Part shown: piece by piece, positions 1-12,969 of the stretch
Layout: each line of letters opens with the position of its first letter
Position numbering within the stretch: the stretch's first letter is position 1
Origin: Luteimonas sp. BLCC-B24
GTDB taxonomy: Bacteria > Pseudomonadota > Gammaproteobacteria > Xanthomonadales > Xanthomonadaceae
NCBI RefSeq assembly: GCF_028550595.1
Contig: NZ_JAQQGN010000005.1
Location: 124,001-188,000, forward strand
DNA: 64,000 nucleotides
Direction of reading: 5' to 3'
Notes under the pieces: model-generated
Seen by the model: only the letters and a program-made list of their open reading frames with translations
What the model was told of the DNA's origin: nothing
Database searches by the model: none
Translations under genes and position numbers: made by a program

Positions 1-459
1 ATCGGTCCGCTCGATGTCACACCGGCCGGCCAGGCGATCAGCCTGGTGGACTTCGCCGACGTCGACCATGCGCGCTTTCCGCGCTTCGCCGAGGCGGTGG
101 CGCATGCGCAGTGCGCGGATCTCGCGCCGGGCGATGCGCTGTTCATTCCCAGCATGTGGTGGCACCACATGGAAGCGCAGACCGCGTTCAACGTGCTGGT
201 GAACTACTGGTGGCGCCAGGCGCCCGCGTGGACCCCGACGCCGATGGACGCGCTGCTGCACGCCATCGTCAGCATCCGTGATCTGCCCGGCACCGAGCGT
301 GCGATCTGGCGTGACGCGTTCCGTCACTACGTCTTCGACTACGACGAAGACACGGTCGCCGGTCACGTCCCGGCGCCGGCACGCGGCGCGCTGGGCCCCC
401 TCGATGAACCCCGCGCGCGGGCCATCCGCGCACGCCTGCGCACGCGCCTGGACCGCTAG
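1..459 (+). CDS. Cupin-like (JmjC-type Cupin_8) protein, 3' part only
   Basis: The window opens inside this gene; 152 C-terminal codons are visible and the start lies upstream. The segment PGDALFIPSMWWHHMEA followed by NVLVNYWW is typical of the second half of a Cupin_8/JmjC-like double-stranded beta-helix, where the histidines sit near the metal site. It ends 10 nt before the flavin halogenase and is presumably co-transcribed with it. In Caulobacter and Xanthomonas relatives the same pair often sits behind a TonB-dependent receptor and a SapC-like gene; that part would be upstream and is not seen. The substrate is unknown. Confidence 0.75.
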   Translation: MGPLDVTPAGQAISLVDFADVDHARFPRFAEAVAHAQCADLAPGDALFIPSMWWHHMEAQTAFNVLVNYWWRQAPAWTPTPMDALLHAIVSIRDLPGTERAIWRDAFRHYVFDYDEDTVAGHVPAPARGALGPLDEPRARAIRARLRTRLDR

Positions 460-469
460 GAGACACTCG

Positions 470-1978
470 ATGCACGCTGCCGCTTCCGACCCGGGCCGTC
501 CCCCCATCCATCGCGTCGTCATCGCCGGCGGCGGCACCGCGGGGTGGATGGCGGCAGCGGCCCTGTCGCGCACCTTGGGCAAGGTGCTCGACATCACGCT
601 GGTGGAATCGGACGAGATCGGCACGATCGGCGTGGGCGAGGCGACCATTCCGACGTTGATGACCTTCCATCGCCTGCTCGGCATCGGCGAGCAGGCGTTC
701 ATGGCCCAGACCCAGGCCACGATCAAGCTCGGCATCAATTTCGAGAGCTGGCGCGACGTCGGCCGGGACTACTTCCACTCGTTCGGCCTGACCGGCACCG
801 ACCACTGGACGGCCGGCTTCCAGCATTTCTGGATGCGCGGGCGCGAACGGGGCCTGGCCAGCGCGTACGACGACTACTGCCTGGAGCTCAAAGCAGCGCT
901 CGACGGCCGCTTCGCCCATTTGCCCAAGCGCAAGCTCAACTACGCCTACCACCTCGACGCGACGCTGTATGCGCGCTACCTGCGGCGCTTCAGCGAAGCG
1001 AACGGCGCGCGCCGGGTCGAGGGCCGGATCACCGAGGTGGTCACCGATGCCGATTCGGGCTGCATCGCCGCCCTGCAGCTCGAGAACGGCACGCGCGTCG
1101 AAGGCGACTTCTTTATCGACTGCACGGGCTTTCGCGCACTGCTGATCGAGAAGACCCTCGGTGTCGGCTTCGAGGACTGGTCGCACTGGCTGTTCAACGA
1201 CCGTGCGTTCGCCGTGCCCACCGAAACCGTGCGCGACGCGGTGCCCTATACCCGTTCGATCGCCGGACCCGCGGGCTGGCAGTGGCGCATTCCGCTTCAG
1301 CACCGCGTCGGCAACGGCATCGTGTACTCCAGCCGCTACATGGACGACGACGCCGCGCGCGAGGCACTGCTGTCGAGCATCGACGGTGCGCCGCTGCGGG
1401 ATCCGTTCCCGGTGCGCTTCCGGCCCGGCCAGCGCATGCGGTGCTGGGAGAAGAATTGCGTGGCGCTGGGCCTGGCGGCGAGCTTCATCGAGCCGCTGGA
1501 ATCGACCACGATCCACCTGATCCAGCGCGGCATCATCCATCTGATGCAGACCTTCCCGCGCACGTTGTCGCAAGCCGATATCGACCAGTACAACATGCGC
1601 ATGGCCGACGAGCTGCAGCACGCGCGCGATTTCGTGATCCTGCATTTCAAGGTGACCGACCGCCAGGACACGCCGTACTGGCGCGATTGCAAGGCGATGG
1701 CGATTCCCGACTCGCTGCGCCACCGCATCGATCTGTTCCGCGAAACCGGGCGGGTGTTCCACGTGCCGACCGAGCTGTTCGCCGAGAACTCGTGGATCCA
1801 GGTCATGCTGGGTCAGGGCATCTATCCGCGCGAATACCACCGCTCGGCGGATCTGATGGGCGATGCTGAGCTCAGGCGTTTCCTCGACGACATCCGCCAG
1901 GATGTGGACCGCACCCTGCGCCAGTTGCCGTCGCACATGGACTACGTGCGCAGCTACGCCCCCGCCGGCGCCGTCTGA
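470..1978 (+). CDS. Flavin-dependent (tryptophan-type) halogenase
   Basis: 502 aa. It would use FADH2, oxygen and halide to make hypohalous acid and halogenate an aromatic substrate such as an indole. Seen: the FAD-binding GGGTAGW motif (residues 20-26), the GEATIP segment, the conserved lysine K86 in ATIKLGINF (equivalent to the PrnA catalytic Lys), the halogenase signature WQWRIP, and FIEPLEST with the conserved Glu of tryptophan halogenases. The start is fixed by AGGAG 7 nt upstream. It follows the cupin-like gene and is convergent with the LacI gene. This resembles the BrvH-type halogenases of Brevundimonas and Xanthomonas, which act on free indoles in vitro but whose natural substrate is unclear. 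The family call is firm; the substrate is inference. Confidence 0.92.
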   Translation: MHAAASDPGRPPIHRVVIAGGGTAGWMAAAALSRTLGKVLDITLVESDEIGTIGVGEATIPTLMTFHRLLGIGEQAFMAQTQATIKLGINFESWRDVGRDYFHSFGLTGTDHWTAGFQHFWMRGRERGLASAYDDYCLELKAALDGRFAHLPKRKLNYAYHLDATLYARYLRRFSEANGARRVEGRITEVVTDADSGCIAALQLENGTRVEGDFFIDCTGFRALLIEKTLGVGFEDWSHWLFNDRAFAVPTETVRDAVPYTRSIAGPAGWQWRIPLQHRVGNGIVYSSRYMDDDAAREALLSSIDGAPLRDPFPVRFRPGQRMRCWEKNCVALGLAASFIEPLESTTIHLIQRGIIHLMQTFPRTLSQADIDQYNMRMADELQHARDFVILHFKVTDRQDTPYWRDCKAMAIPDSLRHRIDLFRETGRVFHVPTELFAENSWIQVMLGQGIYPREYHRSADLMGDAELRRFLDDIRQDVDRTLRQLPSHMDYVRSYAPAGAV

Positions 1979-2020
1979 GCCTCCGCGGCGGCCGCGCGGC
2001 GCCGCTGCCGCGCCGGCGTG

Positions 2021-3055
2021 TCATCCCGCTTTGCCCGGCGCCGGGCCGGTCGATTTGCGCACCTGCAGGGCATACGGCAGCTCCAGGGTTTCGCCGGCAC
2101 TGCTGTCGCGGATCGCCTTGAGCAGTTCGAGACCGGCCAGGCGCCCCATCTCGCGGCTGGGCTGGCGCACGGTGGTCAGCGAGGGATAGATGTGGCGCGC
2201 GATCGGCATGTCGTCGAAGCCGCAGACCGAGACATCCCTGGGCACCGACAGGCCGCGCTCGCAGATCGCGCAGATCGCACCGGCGGCCATGTCGTCGTTG
2301 GCGGCGAAGATCGCCGTCGGCGGGTCCGGCAGTTCGAGCAGGCGATTGGTCGCGTCGAAACCCGATTCGTAGAAGAACTTGCCCGCGACGACCAGCGACG
2401 CGTCGTAGTCCAGTCCGGCCGCCTTGAGGCCATCCCGATAGCCGGCGAGGCGCCAGCCGCTGGCGCCGTGCGCCGGGTGGCCCTTGATGTGCGCGATACG
2501 GCGATGCCCGAGACCGGCGAGGTGCAGCACGACATCGCGCGCGGCGCTGCGCTCGTCGACCACGGTGCCGATCCGCCGGTTGCGCTCCTGCGCCGACACG
2601 CTGGCATACGGCACGCCCATCTCGTCGAGCCGTTTGAGCAGCTTCGCATCGTCGGTGATCGGCGGCGTCAGCACCACCCCGTCGAGCTGCGACTGCATGA
2701 TCATCGACTCCACCTTGGCCACGATGTCGCTCGCGGTGTAGACCACGGGCGCGAGCATGAGGTTGTAGTGCTGCGACTGGCAGGCATCGAGCACGCCCAG
2801 TTCGACTTCCATCAGATAGTTGCTCGACGGGTTGTCGTAGAGCATGGCGATCAGGTACGAGCGCCGCCCGGCGAGCAGCCGCGCCGACGCCAGCGGCCGG
2901 TACTGCAGTTTCTCGACCGCCGCCTCGACCGCGAGCCGTGTCCGCTCGGATACGTTCGGTTCGTTGTTGAGCACGCGCGAGACGGTCTTTATCGACACGC
3001 CCGCCGCCTCGGCGACATCTTCGATCCGCACCCGCGTGTTGTTCATTCCGGCCAT
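2021..3055 (-). CDS. LacI-family transcriptional regulator
   Basis: 344 aa. The N-terminal helix-turn-helix plus hinge ([20 protein letters not shown], then a [16 protein letters not shown] segment) is classic LacI; a periplasmic-binding-protein-like effector domain fills residues about 65-335. A second ATG three codons in (3046) has a better spaced GGATGG upstream and may be the real start. The gene lies between a halogenase/cupin pair and a GH3 glucohydrolase, and a LacI-type palindrome sits just before the GH3 gene, so a role as a sugar-responsive repressor of this locus is likely. The effector (probably a gluco-oligosaccharide) is inference. Confidence 0.93.
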   Translation of the reverse strand: MAGMNNTRVRIEDVAEAAGVSIKTVSRVLNNEPNVSERTRLAVEAAVEKLQYRPLASARLLAGRRSYLIAMLYDNPSSNYLMEVELGVLDACQSQHYNLMLAPVVYTASDIVAKVESMIMQSQLDGVVLTPPITDDAKLLKRLDEMGVPYASVSAQERNRRIGTVVDERSAARDVVLHLAGLGHRRIAHIKGHPAHGASGWRLAGYRDGLKAAGLDYDASLVVAGKFFYESGFDATNRLLELPDPPTAIFAANDDMAAGAICAICERGLSVPRDVSVCGFDDMPIARHIYPSLTTVRQPSREMGRLAGLELLKAIRDSSAGETLELPYALQVRKSTGPAPGKAG

Positions 3056-3149
3056 CCTGGTTTCGGTCGCGATTCTGCCAGAGACGCGGTGGAGGCCCGC
3101 ATGCGGTGTGGATGACGCCGTGCAGCAAGCGTCGGACGCCGACCGCCGG

Positions 3150-3155
3150 TATGCT
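3150..3155 (+). promoter_or_regulatory. Candidate -10 element of the GH3 gene
   Basis: TATGCT lies 12 nt before the LacI-type palindrome at 3168-3181 and about 100 nt before the chosen GH3 start. A repressor bound at the palindrome would cover the expected transcription start. No convincing -35 box was seen, so this is position-based inference. Confidence 0.35.
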
Positions 3156-3167
3156 AATGCTTCAGTC

Positions 3168-3181
3168 TGACAACGCTGTCA
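3168..3181 (+). promoter_or_regulatory. Candidate LacI-family operator
   Basis: TGACAACGCTGTCA is a 14-bp near-perfect palindrome centred on CG with a single mismatched pair. This is the usual architecture of LacI-family operators (even palindrome, central CG). It lies in the divergent region between the LacI gene and the GH3 gene, just downstream of a -10-like TATGCT. Confidence 0.6.
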
Positions 3182-3252
3182 TCGTCCGCATCCGGCGCGG
3201 TGACCGCACGACCCCCGCGGTTCACCGCCCATCCCTGATCCGGAGCCCTTCG

Positions 3253-5853
<2,601 letters not shown>

Positions 5854-5896
5854 GCCTGCATGTCGCCGGGGCCGCGCGCGATGCGGGGCACCGGCC

Positions 5897-5940
5897 GCGG
5901 GACCGACAGCGCCGCCTCCGGGCGGCGTTGTCGGTTCCGC
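5897..5940 (+). terminator. Strong hairpin after the GH3 gene
   Basis: A 20-bp stem (5897-5916 with 5921-5940) closed by a TCCG tetraloop, with two G:U pairs and no other mismatch. It lies 43 nt past the GH3 stop and before the yfcG gene. No T-run follows, so it may act in termination or mRNA 3'-end protection rather than as a canonical intrinsic terminator. Confidence 0.5.
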
Positions 5941-6038
5941 AGCCCGGTCCGTCACCGGAACGCAGCGTGCGCGCCGCATCCACGCCACATTCCCGCGGCG
6001 GGCCTAGACTCGATGCCCCTGTTCCGCGGAGCGTCGCA

Positions 6039-6734
6039 ATGATCGACCTGCACTACTGGCCCACGCCCAACGGCCACAAGGTCACGCTGTTTCTGGAAGA
6101 AGCCGGACTCGACTACACGATCCACCCGGTCAACATCGGCAAGGGCGACCAGTTCAGGCCCGAGTACCTCGCGTTTTCGCCGAACAACAAGATGCCGGCG
6201 ATCGTCGATCACGCGCCGGCCGACGGCGGTGCGCCGCAGACCGTGTTCGAGTCCGGCGCCATCCTGCTGTATCTGGCCGAGAAGACCGGACAGTTCCTGT
6301 CGACCGATCCGCGCACGCGTGTCGAAACGCTGGAATGGCTGTTCTGGCAGATGGCGGGCCTCGGACCGATGACCGGCCAGTACGGCCACTTCAACGTCTA
6401 CGCGCCGGAAAAGATCCCCTACGCGATCGAGCGTTACACCAACGAGGCCAACCGCCTGCTGCAGGTGCTCGACACACACCTGAAAGGCCGCGACTTCATC
6501 GCCGGCGACGCCTACTCGATCGCCGACATGGCGGCTTATCCGTGGATCGGTGTCTACGACAAGGCGCCGATCGACATGACCCCGTATCCGGAGGTGCAGC
6601 GCTGGCATGAGTCGATCAAGGCGCGTCCGGCCACGGAACGCGCATACGCGAAAGCGAGGGACGTGAATCCAGATGCCGGCAAGGCGATGAGCGACGAGGA
6701 AAAAAAGCTGCTGTTCGGGCAGGGACGCCGCTGA
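6039..6734 (+). CDS. yfcG: YfcG-type glutathione S-transferase / disulfide reductase
   Basis: 231 aa. A Nu-class GST-fold protein; E. coli YfcG has glutathione-dependent disulfide reductase activity. Seen: N-terminal thioredoxin-like half with PTPNGHK, a SPNNKMPAIVDH segment and FESGAILLYLAEKTG (glutathione-binding region), then the helical C-half with QMAGLGPMTGQ and YSIADMAAYPW, all close to the E. coli protein as remembered. A TAGACT -10-like box lies at 6005-6010. The gene ends 6 nt from the convergent orphan membrane gene. Confidence 0.9.
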   Translation: MIDLHYWPTPNGHKVTLFLEEAGLDYTIHPVNIGKGDQFRPEYLAFSPNNKMPAIVDHAPADGGAPQTVFESGAILLYLAEKTGQFLSTDPRTRVETLEWLFWQMAGLGPMTGQYGHFNVYAPEKIPYAIERYTNEANRLLQVLDTHLKGRDFIAGDAYSIADMAAYPWIGVYDKAPIDMTPYPEVQRWHESIKARPATERAYAKARDVNPDAGKAMSDEEKKLLFGQGRR

Positions 6735-6740
6735 GGCTAA

Positions 6741-7358
6741 CTATTTCGGAAAGATCATTTCCAAGGCTTTACTCATCTCACTTCTAGCGGAAGTGAGATG
6801 GTCGCCCTTTCCCGGCTGAAGAGAACTGCCGAAGCCTCGAAAACGAGGTGCCGATGCGATTGAAACATCTGCGCCGCAGAAGCTTTCCATGCGGCGCACT
6901 GCATTTCCGATGTGTTGATACGCAAGCATCGCGGTAGCGCCACGAGCAACAAAGATTGGCTTCAGATCCTCTATCAGATCCAAAGCTTCTTGAGCTCTTC
7001 CCCTTGCACGCTCAGCCTCGAGTTCGACCTCCCTCTCATCTTCCATGCTGCGCTCCGCCCCTCCTGTCACCTTGACAAGATCTTCGTAGCGTCGAGTGCC
7101 GTCTGTGACGGTTCCAAGGATCGCCTCGACCGAAGTCCGAAGTGATTTCCTTGCTTCGTACTCCTTCCTTTCGCTTACCCAAGCGGCTCCAAACACAGCG
7201 AGAGCGGCGCCAATGATTGCGCCAAACAGAGTCGATATCCCCTCTGGCAGGGCATAGGGCAGCAACGGAAGCCGCAGAAAGAGGCCAGCGGTCAGACCTA
7301 GCGCAAAAAGCAGCGCGTATTCGAACGATCCGGTGTAGCTCCACGATCTTCTGAACAT
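6741..7358 (-). CDS. Orphan membrane protein of unknown function
   Basis: 205 aa, family not recognised. Two hydrophobic segments near the N-terminus (about residues 13-35 and 38-60) are followed by a charged, probably coiled-coil region rich in Glu, Arg and Ala (about 65-140) and a soluble tail. The start at 7358 is set by a perfect AGGAGG (7365-7370) 6 nt upstream; an in-frame ATG at 7394 lacks this. The gene is visibly less G+C-rich than its neighbours and uses many AT-ending codons, which suggests recent acquisition. It stands alone, convergent with yfcG and divergent from the S9 peptidase. Confidence 0.7.
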   Translation of the reverse strand: MFRRSWSYTGSFEYALLFALGLTAGLFLRLPLLPYALPEGISTLFGAIIGAALAVFGAAWVSERKEYEARKSLRTSVEAILGTVTDGTRRYEDLVKVTGGAERSMEDEREVELEAERARGRAQEALDLIEDLKPIFVARGATAMLAYQHIGNAVRRMESFCGADVSIASAPRFRGFGSSLQPGKGDHLTSARSEMSKALEMIFPK

Positions 7359-7437
7359 GGATTTCCTCCTGCTTAGTCGTTGCGGCGGACACACTGACCG
7401 ACTTAGGACCGCACCGCCGTTCCGGACTTTAGACTAG

Positions 7438-9732
<2,295 letters not shown>

Positions 9733-9802
9733 CGCGCCTGTCGATGGGCGCAGTTCCACCGCCTGTGCCGGCAAACGGACGCGTGCCACCGCAGCGGGGG
9801 TA

Positions 9803-10234
9803 GTGCAGCACCACTGGACATGGGCCGTTCCCGCGCTCGCCGGCGCAGCGGCCCTGCGCGTCGCGCTGTCGATTGCAGGCGTGCTGCTGGCGCTTCGAAG
9901 CGTCATCGTGGCGTCTGCGGTCTGTCAGGATGCGCTCGACCGGGCACGTGCGGATGCGCGCGTCGTCGCGCACCTGGGCGATGCGATCGCGCCGGGCGTC
10001 CTGCCGGTCGGCGCGATCGAAACGAGCAGCGCCGGCGGCGGATCGGGGCGCGCGGCCTTCGTCATCCGGCTCGAGGGCAGCACCGGCGCCGGCATGCTTC
10101 ATGTCGAAGCGCACCGCTGGACCGGGTTCTGGATCTGTCGCGAATTGACGTTCGTCGCAGATGCCGCGCCCGGGCCGATCGACATCGTGCTCCCCGGCAC
10201 TCCGGTCCCGGCACGCGCCGCTGCGGCGCCGTGA
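9803..10234 (+). CDS. Coa1/Tim21-like small membrane protein
   Basis: 143 aa with a GTG start preceded by a G-run at a short distance. One N-terminal transmembrane segment (about 10-40) leads into a domain whose spacing matches the Coa1 (cytochrome oxidase assembly 1) pattern: a Ser/Cys-Ala helix (CQDALDRARADARV), a VAHLGDAI turn, a GAIETS strand, GSTGAGMLHVEA and a final GFWICRELTFV strand. Mitochondrial Coa1 helps assemble complex IV; the role of bacterial homologues is not known to me. No cytochrome oxidase gene is nearby. Similarity is by pattern only. Confidence 0.6.
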   Translation: MQHHWTWAVPALAGAAALRVALSIAGVLLALRSVIVASAVCQDALDRARADARVVAHLGDAIAPGVLPVGAIETSSAGGGSGRAAFVIRLEGSTGAGMLHVEAHRWTGFWICRELTFVADAAPGPIDIVLPGTPVPARAAAAP

Positions 10235-10302
10235 CCTCCGGCCGTTGCCGGCGCGCACGCGAGCGCCTACCGTCGGCGTTCGTCCTCGCCGCTGGTGCTG
10301 CC

Positions 10303-12099
10303 ATGAAACCGCTCGTCCTCGCGATTGCCCTGTCTCTCGCCGCGCCGCTCACGGCCCTCGCCCATACCGATGACGCGAAGACCGCCGTCGCCGCATCGCA
10401 GGCCGCGTCACCGGCCTGGGTCACGCGCAGCAACGAACTCGCGCAGATCCTGATCGATGCCCAGGCGCCGTTCCAGCCCGAGTCGGCCGGTTTCTTCGGC
10501 ATTCCGGGCTACGACGACCAGGTCGCGGATTTCGGCCCCGACAACGCCCGCCGCTATCGCGACGCGATGACCGCAGCGCGCGCCAGGCTGCAGACCCAGC
10601 TCGAACTCGAGCGCGATGCCAACGTGCGTCAGGACCTGCAGATCCTGCTCAGGAGCATCGACGAGAGCATCGAGGGCAGTACCCTCAACGAGCGCTACCT
10701 GCTGCCATGGACCGATGCGCCGCAACTGATCTTCGGCGGCATCAACGGCCTGCTCTCGGCGCAGACCCCGCCCGAACGACGCGTGCACGCGCTGGCCCGG
10801 CTGCAGCGCTATGCCGGTCTCGCCGAGGGCAGTACGCCGATCACCACCCTCGCGCGCCAGCGCTACGAGGAGCGCCTGTCGAATCCCGATCTGCTGCCGC
10901 CCACGAAGCGCGAGGTGCAGCGCGCCCTCGACAGCGCCGACACATATATCGCCGGCATCCGTGCGCTGTTCGACGAGTACGGAATCGAGGGTGCCGAGCC
11001 GGCGCTCGAGGCGATCGCGAAGGAGATCTCCGCCTACGCCGACTGGACCCGCAGCACCGTGCTGCCGAACGCGCGCGAGGACACGCGCCTGCCGCCGGAG
11101 CTCTATGCCTTCGGTCTCAAACAGTACGGCACCGACGTCGACCCACAGCTGCTGATGCAGCGCGCGCAGCTGGCCTTCATGGAGATCCGCGCGCAGATGC
11201 AGCAGCTCGCGCCGCTGGTCGCGAAGGAAAAGGGCATCGACGCCACCGACTACCGCGGCGTGATCGCGGCGCTCAAGCGCGACACGATTCCCAACGATCG
11301 CCTGGAAGCGAGCTACCGCGAGGTCATCGATGCGATCGACCCGATCATCGAACGCGAACACATCGTCGACGTGCCGCAGCGGCCGATGCAGATGCGCCTG
11401 GGTTCGGAGGCCGAATCCGCCGCCTCGCCCGCGCCGCATTTCCGCCCCGCGCCGCTGGTGGGCAACACCGGACAGCAGGGCACCTTCGTGCTGCCGCTGG
11501 GCAACCCCGGCGGCGACGGCGAAGGCGACGCCTACGACGACTTCAACTTCGACGCGGTGCGCTGGACGCTGTCGGCGCATGAAGGCCGCCCCGGCCACGA
11601 GCTGCAGTTCACCGCGATGGTCGAGCGCGGCGTGTCGCTGGCGCGGTCGATGTTCGCGTTCAACTCGGTCAACGTCGAAGGCTGGGCGCTGTATGCCGAA
11701 GCCGAACTGGTGCCCTACGAGCCGCTCGACGGCCAGCTGATCGCCCTGCAGTTCCGCCTGTTGCGCGCGGCGCGCGCGATGCTCGACCCGATGCTCAACC
11801 TGGGGCTGATCGACCGCGAACGCGCCGGCCGCATGCTGACCGAGGACGTGATGCTCTCGCCCGCGATGGCGCGCCAGGAACTCGACCGCTACACCGTCAA
11901 CGCACCGGGGCAGGCCACGAGCTACTTCTACGGCTACACGCGCATCCTGGAGCTGCGCATGCGTACCGAACTCGCACTGGGCGACAGGTTCGACCGCCGC
12001 GCGTTCAACAACTTCCTGCTCGACCAGGGCCTGCTGCCGCCCGACCAGCTGGCCGAAGCGGTGGAAACGGGCTTCATCCCGGCGCCCCTGGCGCGCTGA
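10303..12099 (+). CDS. DUF885 putative secreted metallo-hydrolase
   Basis: 598 aa. The signal peptide (residues 1-20, ending ALAHT) indicates export. The body is all-alpha with the DUF885 hallmark HEGRPGHELQ (H426, E427, H432), a HExxxxH-like arrangement compatible with a zinc peptidase. The next segment, FNSVNVEGWALYAEAE, supplies a conserved Glu about 30 residues later, as in gluzincin-like enzymes. The substrate is unknown; several paralogues are usual in Xanthomonadaceae. It ends convergently with the YdcF-like gene across a very G+C-rich spacer. Confidence 0.85.
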   Translation: MKPLVLAIALSLAAPLTALAHTDDAKTAVAASQAASPAWVTRSNELAQILIDAQAPFQPESAGFFGIPGYDDQVADFGPDNARRYRDAMTAARARLQTQLELERDANVRQDLQILLRSIDESIEGSTLNERYLLPWTDAPQLIFGGINGLLSAQTPPERRVHALARLQRYAGLAEGSTPITTLARQRYEERLSNPDLLPPTKREVQRALDSADTYIAGIRALFDEYGIEGAEPALEAIAKEISAYADWTRSTVLPNAREDTRLPPELYAFGLKQYGTDVDPQLLMQRAQLAFMEIRAQMQQLAPLVAKEKGIDATDYRGVIAALKRDTIPNDRLEASYREVIDAIDPIIEREHIVDVPQRPMQMRLGSEAESAASPAPHFRPAPLVGNTGQQGTFVLPLGNPGGDGEGDAYDDFNFDAVRWTLSAHEGRPGHELQFTAMVERGVSLARSMFAFNSVNVEGWALYAEAELVPYEPLDGQLIALQFRLLRAARAMLDPMLNLGLIDRERAGRMLTEDVMLSPAMARQELDRYTVNAPGQATSYFYGYTRILELRMRTELALGDRFDRRAFNNFLLDQGLLPPDQLAEAVETGFIPAPLAR

Positions 12100-12147
12100 G
12101 GCCGCATCGGGGCCGGGCCGGGCGCGCCCCGGGCGGCCCTGCGGCTT

Positions 12148-12846
12148 TCAGCTCAACCGCGCCAGCATGCGGCGGTGGCCGATGATCCGCGCCCAGCGCG
12201 TGCCCAGATCCATCCAGCAGACGTAGGCCGCCTCGCGCGCGATCAGGCCGAGCGTCTCCGGGCGCCAGGACAATGCGGGCTCGGCGGCGCAGACCTCCCA
12301 GTCCAGGCCCATGCGGCCGGCGAGGAAGGCGCAGCGGGCGAGGTGATACCGGCTGCTCAGCAGGATCACCACCGGCGGCGCCTCGACCGGATCGCCCTCG
12401 GCCAGCAGCAGGCGCGCGTTGCGCAGGTTCTGCACCGTGTCGCGCGACTGGTCTTCCAGGCGGATCGGAGCATCGGGCGCGAGGCCGAGGTCGAGCAGGG
12501 CCTGCCGGGCCAGTGCGGCCTCCGTGGGGCCGCCCTCGGGACCGCCCCCGAGCAGCAGCAGGCTGCGCGGCGGGCGGGATTCCCATACCGTGGCCGCGCG
12601 TGCCAGCCGCGCCTGGAAATCGGCATCGAGCCGACCGTCGGGCGCATGCTTGCCGAACAGCAGCAGACAATCCCCACGGCCCGGCGCGCACGGCGCGGCC
12701 CGCGCCACCCGCCAGACGTGGACCACGTAGCCCACGTACACCAGTCCCAGGCTCAACACGCACGCCGCGCCGGCCACGACCAGCGCATGCAGCGCGTCGC
12801 CGTCGGCGAGCAGGCGGAGACGGTGCAGCAGGCGGGATCTGGCCAA
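12148..12846 (-). CDS. YdcF/DUF218 membrane-anchored protein
   Basis: 232 aa with a TTG start. One transmembrane segment (about 20-45) precedes a DUF218 domain: CLLLFGKHAPDG, LLLLGGGPEGGPTEA, an EDQSRDTVQNLRNA motif and VILLSSRYHLARC are the conserved strands and acidic loop of the YdcF/SanA/ElyC family. Relatives act in envelope or lipid-carrier metabolism, but the reaction is not settled. A TAGAAT -10-like box on this strand lies at 12887-12892. The exact start is uncertain. Confidence 0.8.
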   Translation of the reverse strand: MARSRLLHRLRLLADGDALHALVVAGAACVLSLGLVYVGYVVHVWRVARAAPCAPGRGDCLLLFGKHAPDGRLDADFQARLARAATVWESRPPRSLLLLGGGPEGGPTEAALARQALLDLGLAPDAPIRLEDQSRDTVQNLRNARLLLAEGDPVEAPPVVILLSSRYHLARCAFLAGRMGLDWEVCAAEPALSWRPETLGLIAREAAYVCWMDLGTRWARIIGHRRMLARLS

Positions 12847-12909
12847 ACGCGTCGGGTCCGGAGCGCCCGCGACGGGGCGAGGCTGAATTCTAGACTCACG
12901 CGCGCTGGC

Positions 12910-12915
12910 TATACT
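12910..12915 (+). promoter_or_regulatory. Candidate -10 element of the aryl-polyene plus-strand block
   Basis: TATACT, 27 nt before an in-frame GTG (12943) and 54 nt before the chosen ATG of the ketosynthase gene. Together with TAGAAT on the opposite strand at 12887-12892 it makes a compact divergent promoter region with ydcF. No clear -35 box was seen. Confidence 0.35.
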
Positions 12916-12969
12916 CGGCGGCCTTCACCACGGACCGAACGCGTGCCCTCGACGCCGTCGCCCCCGCCG

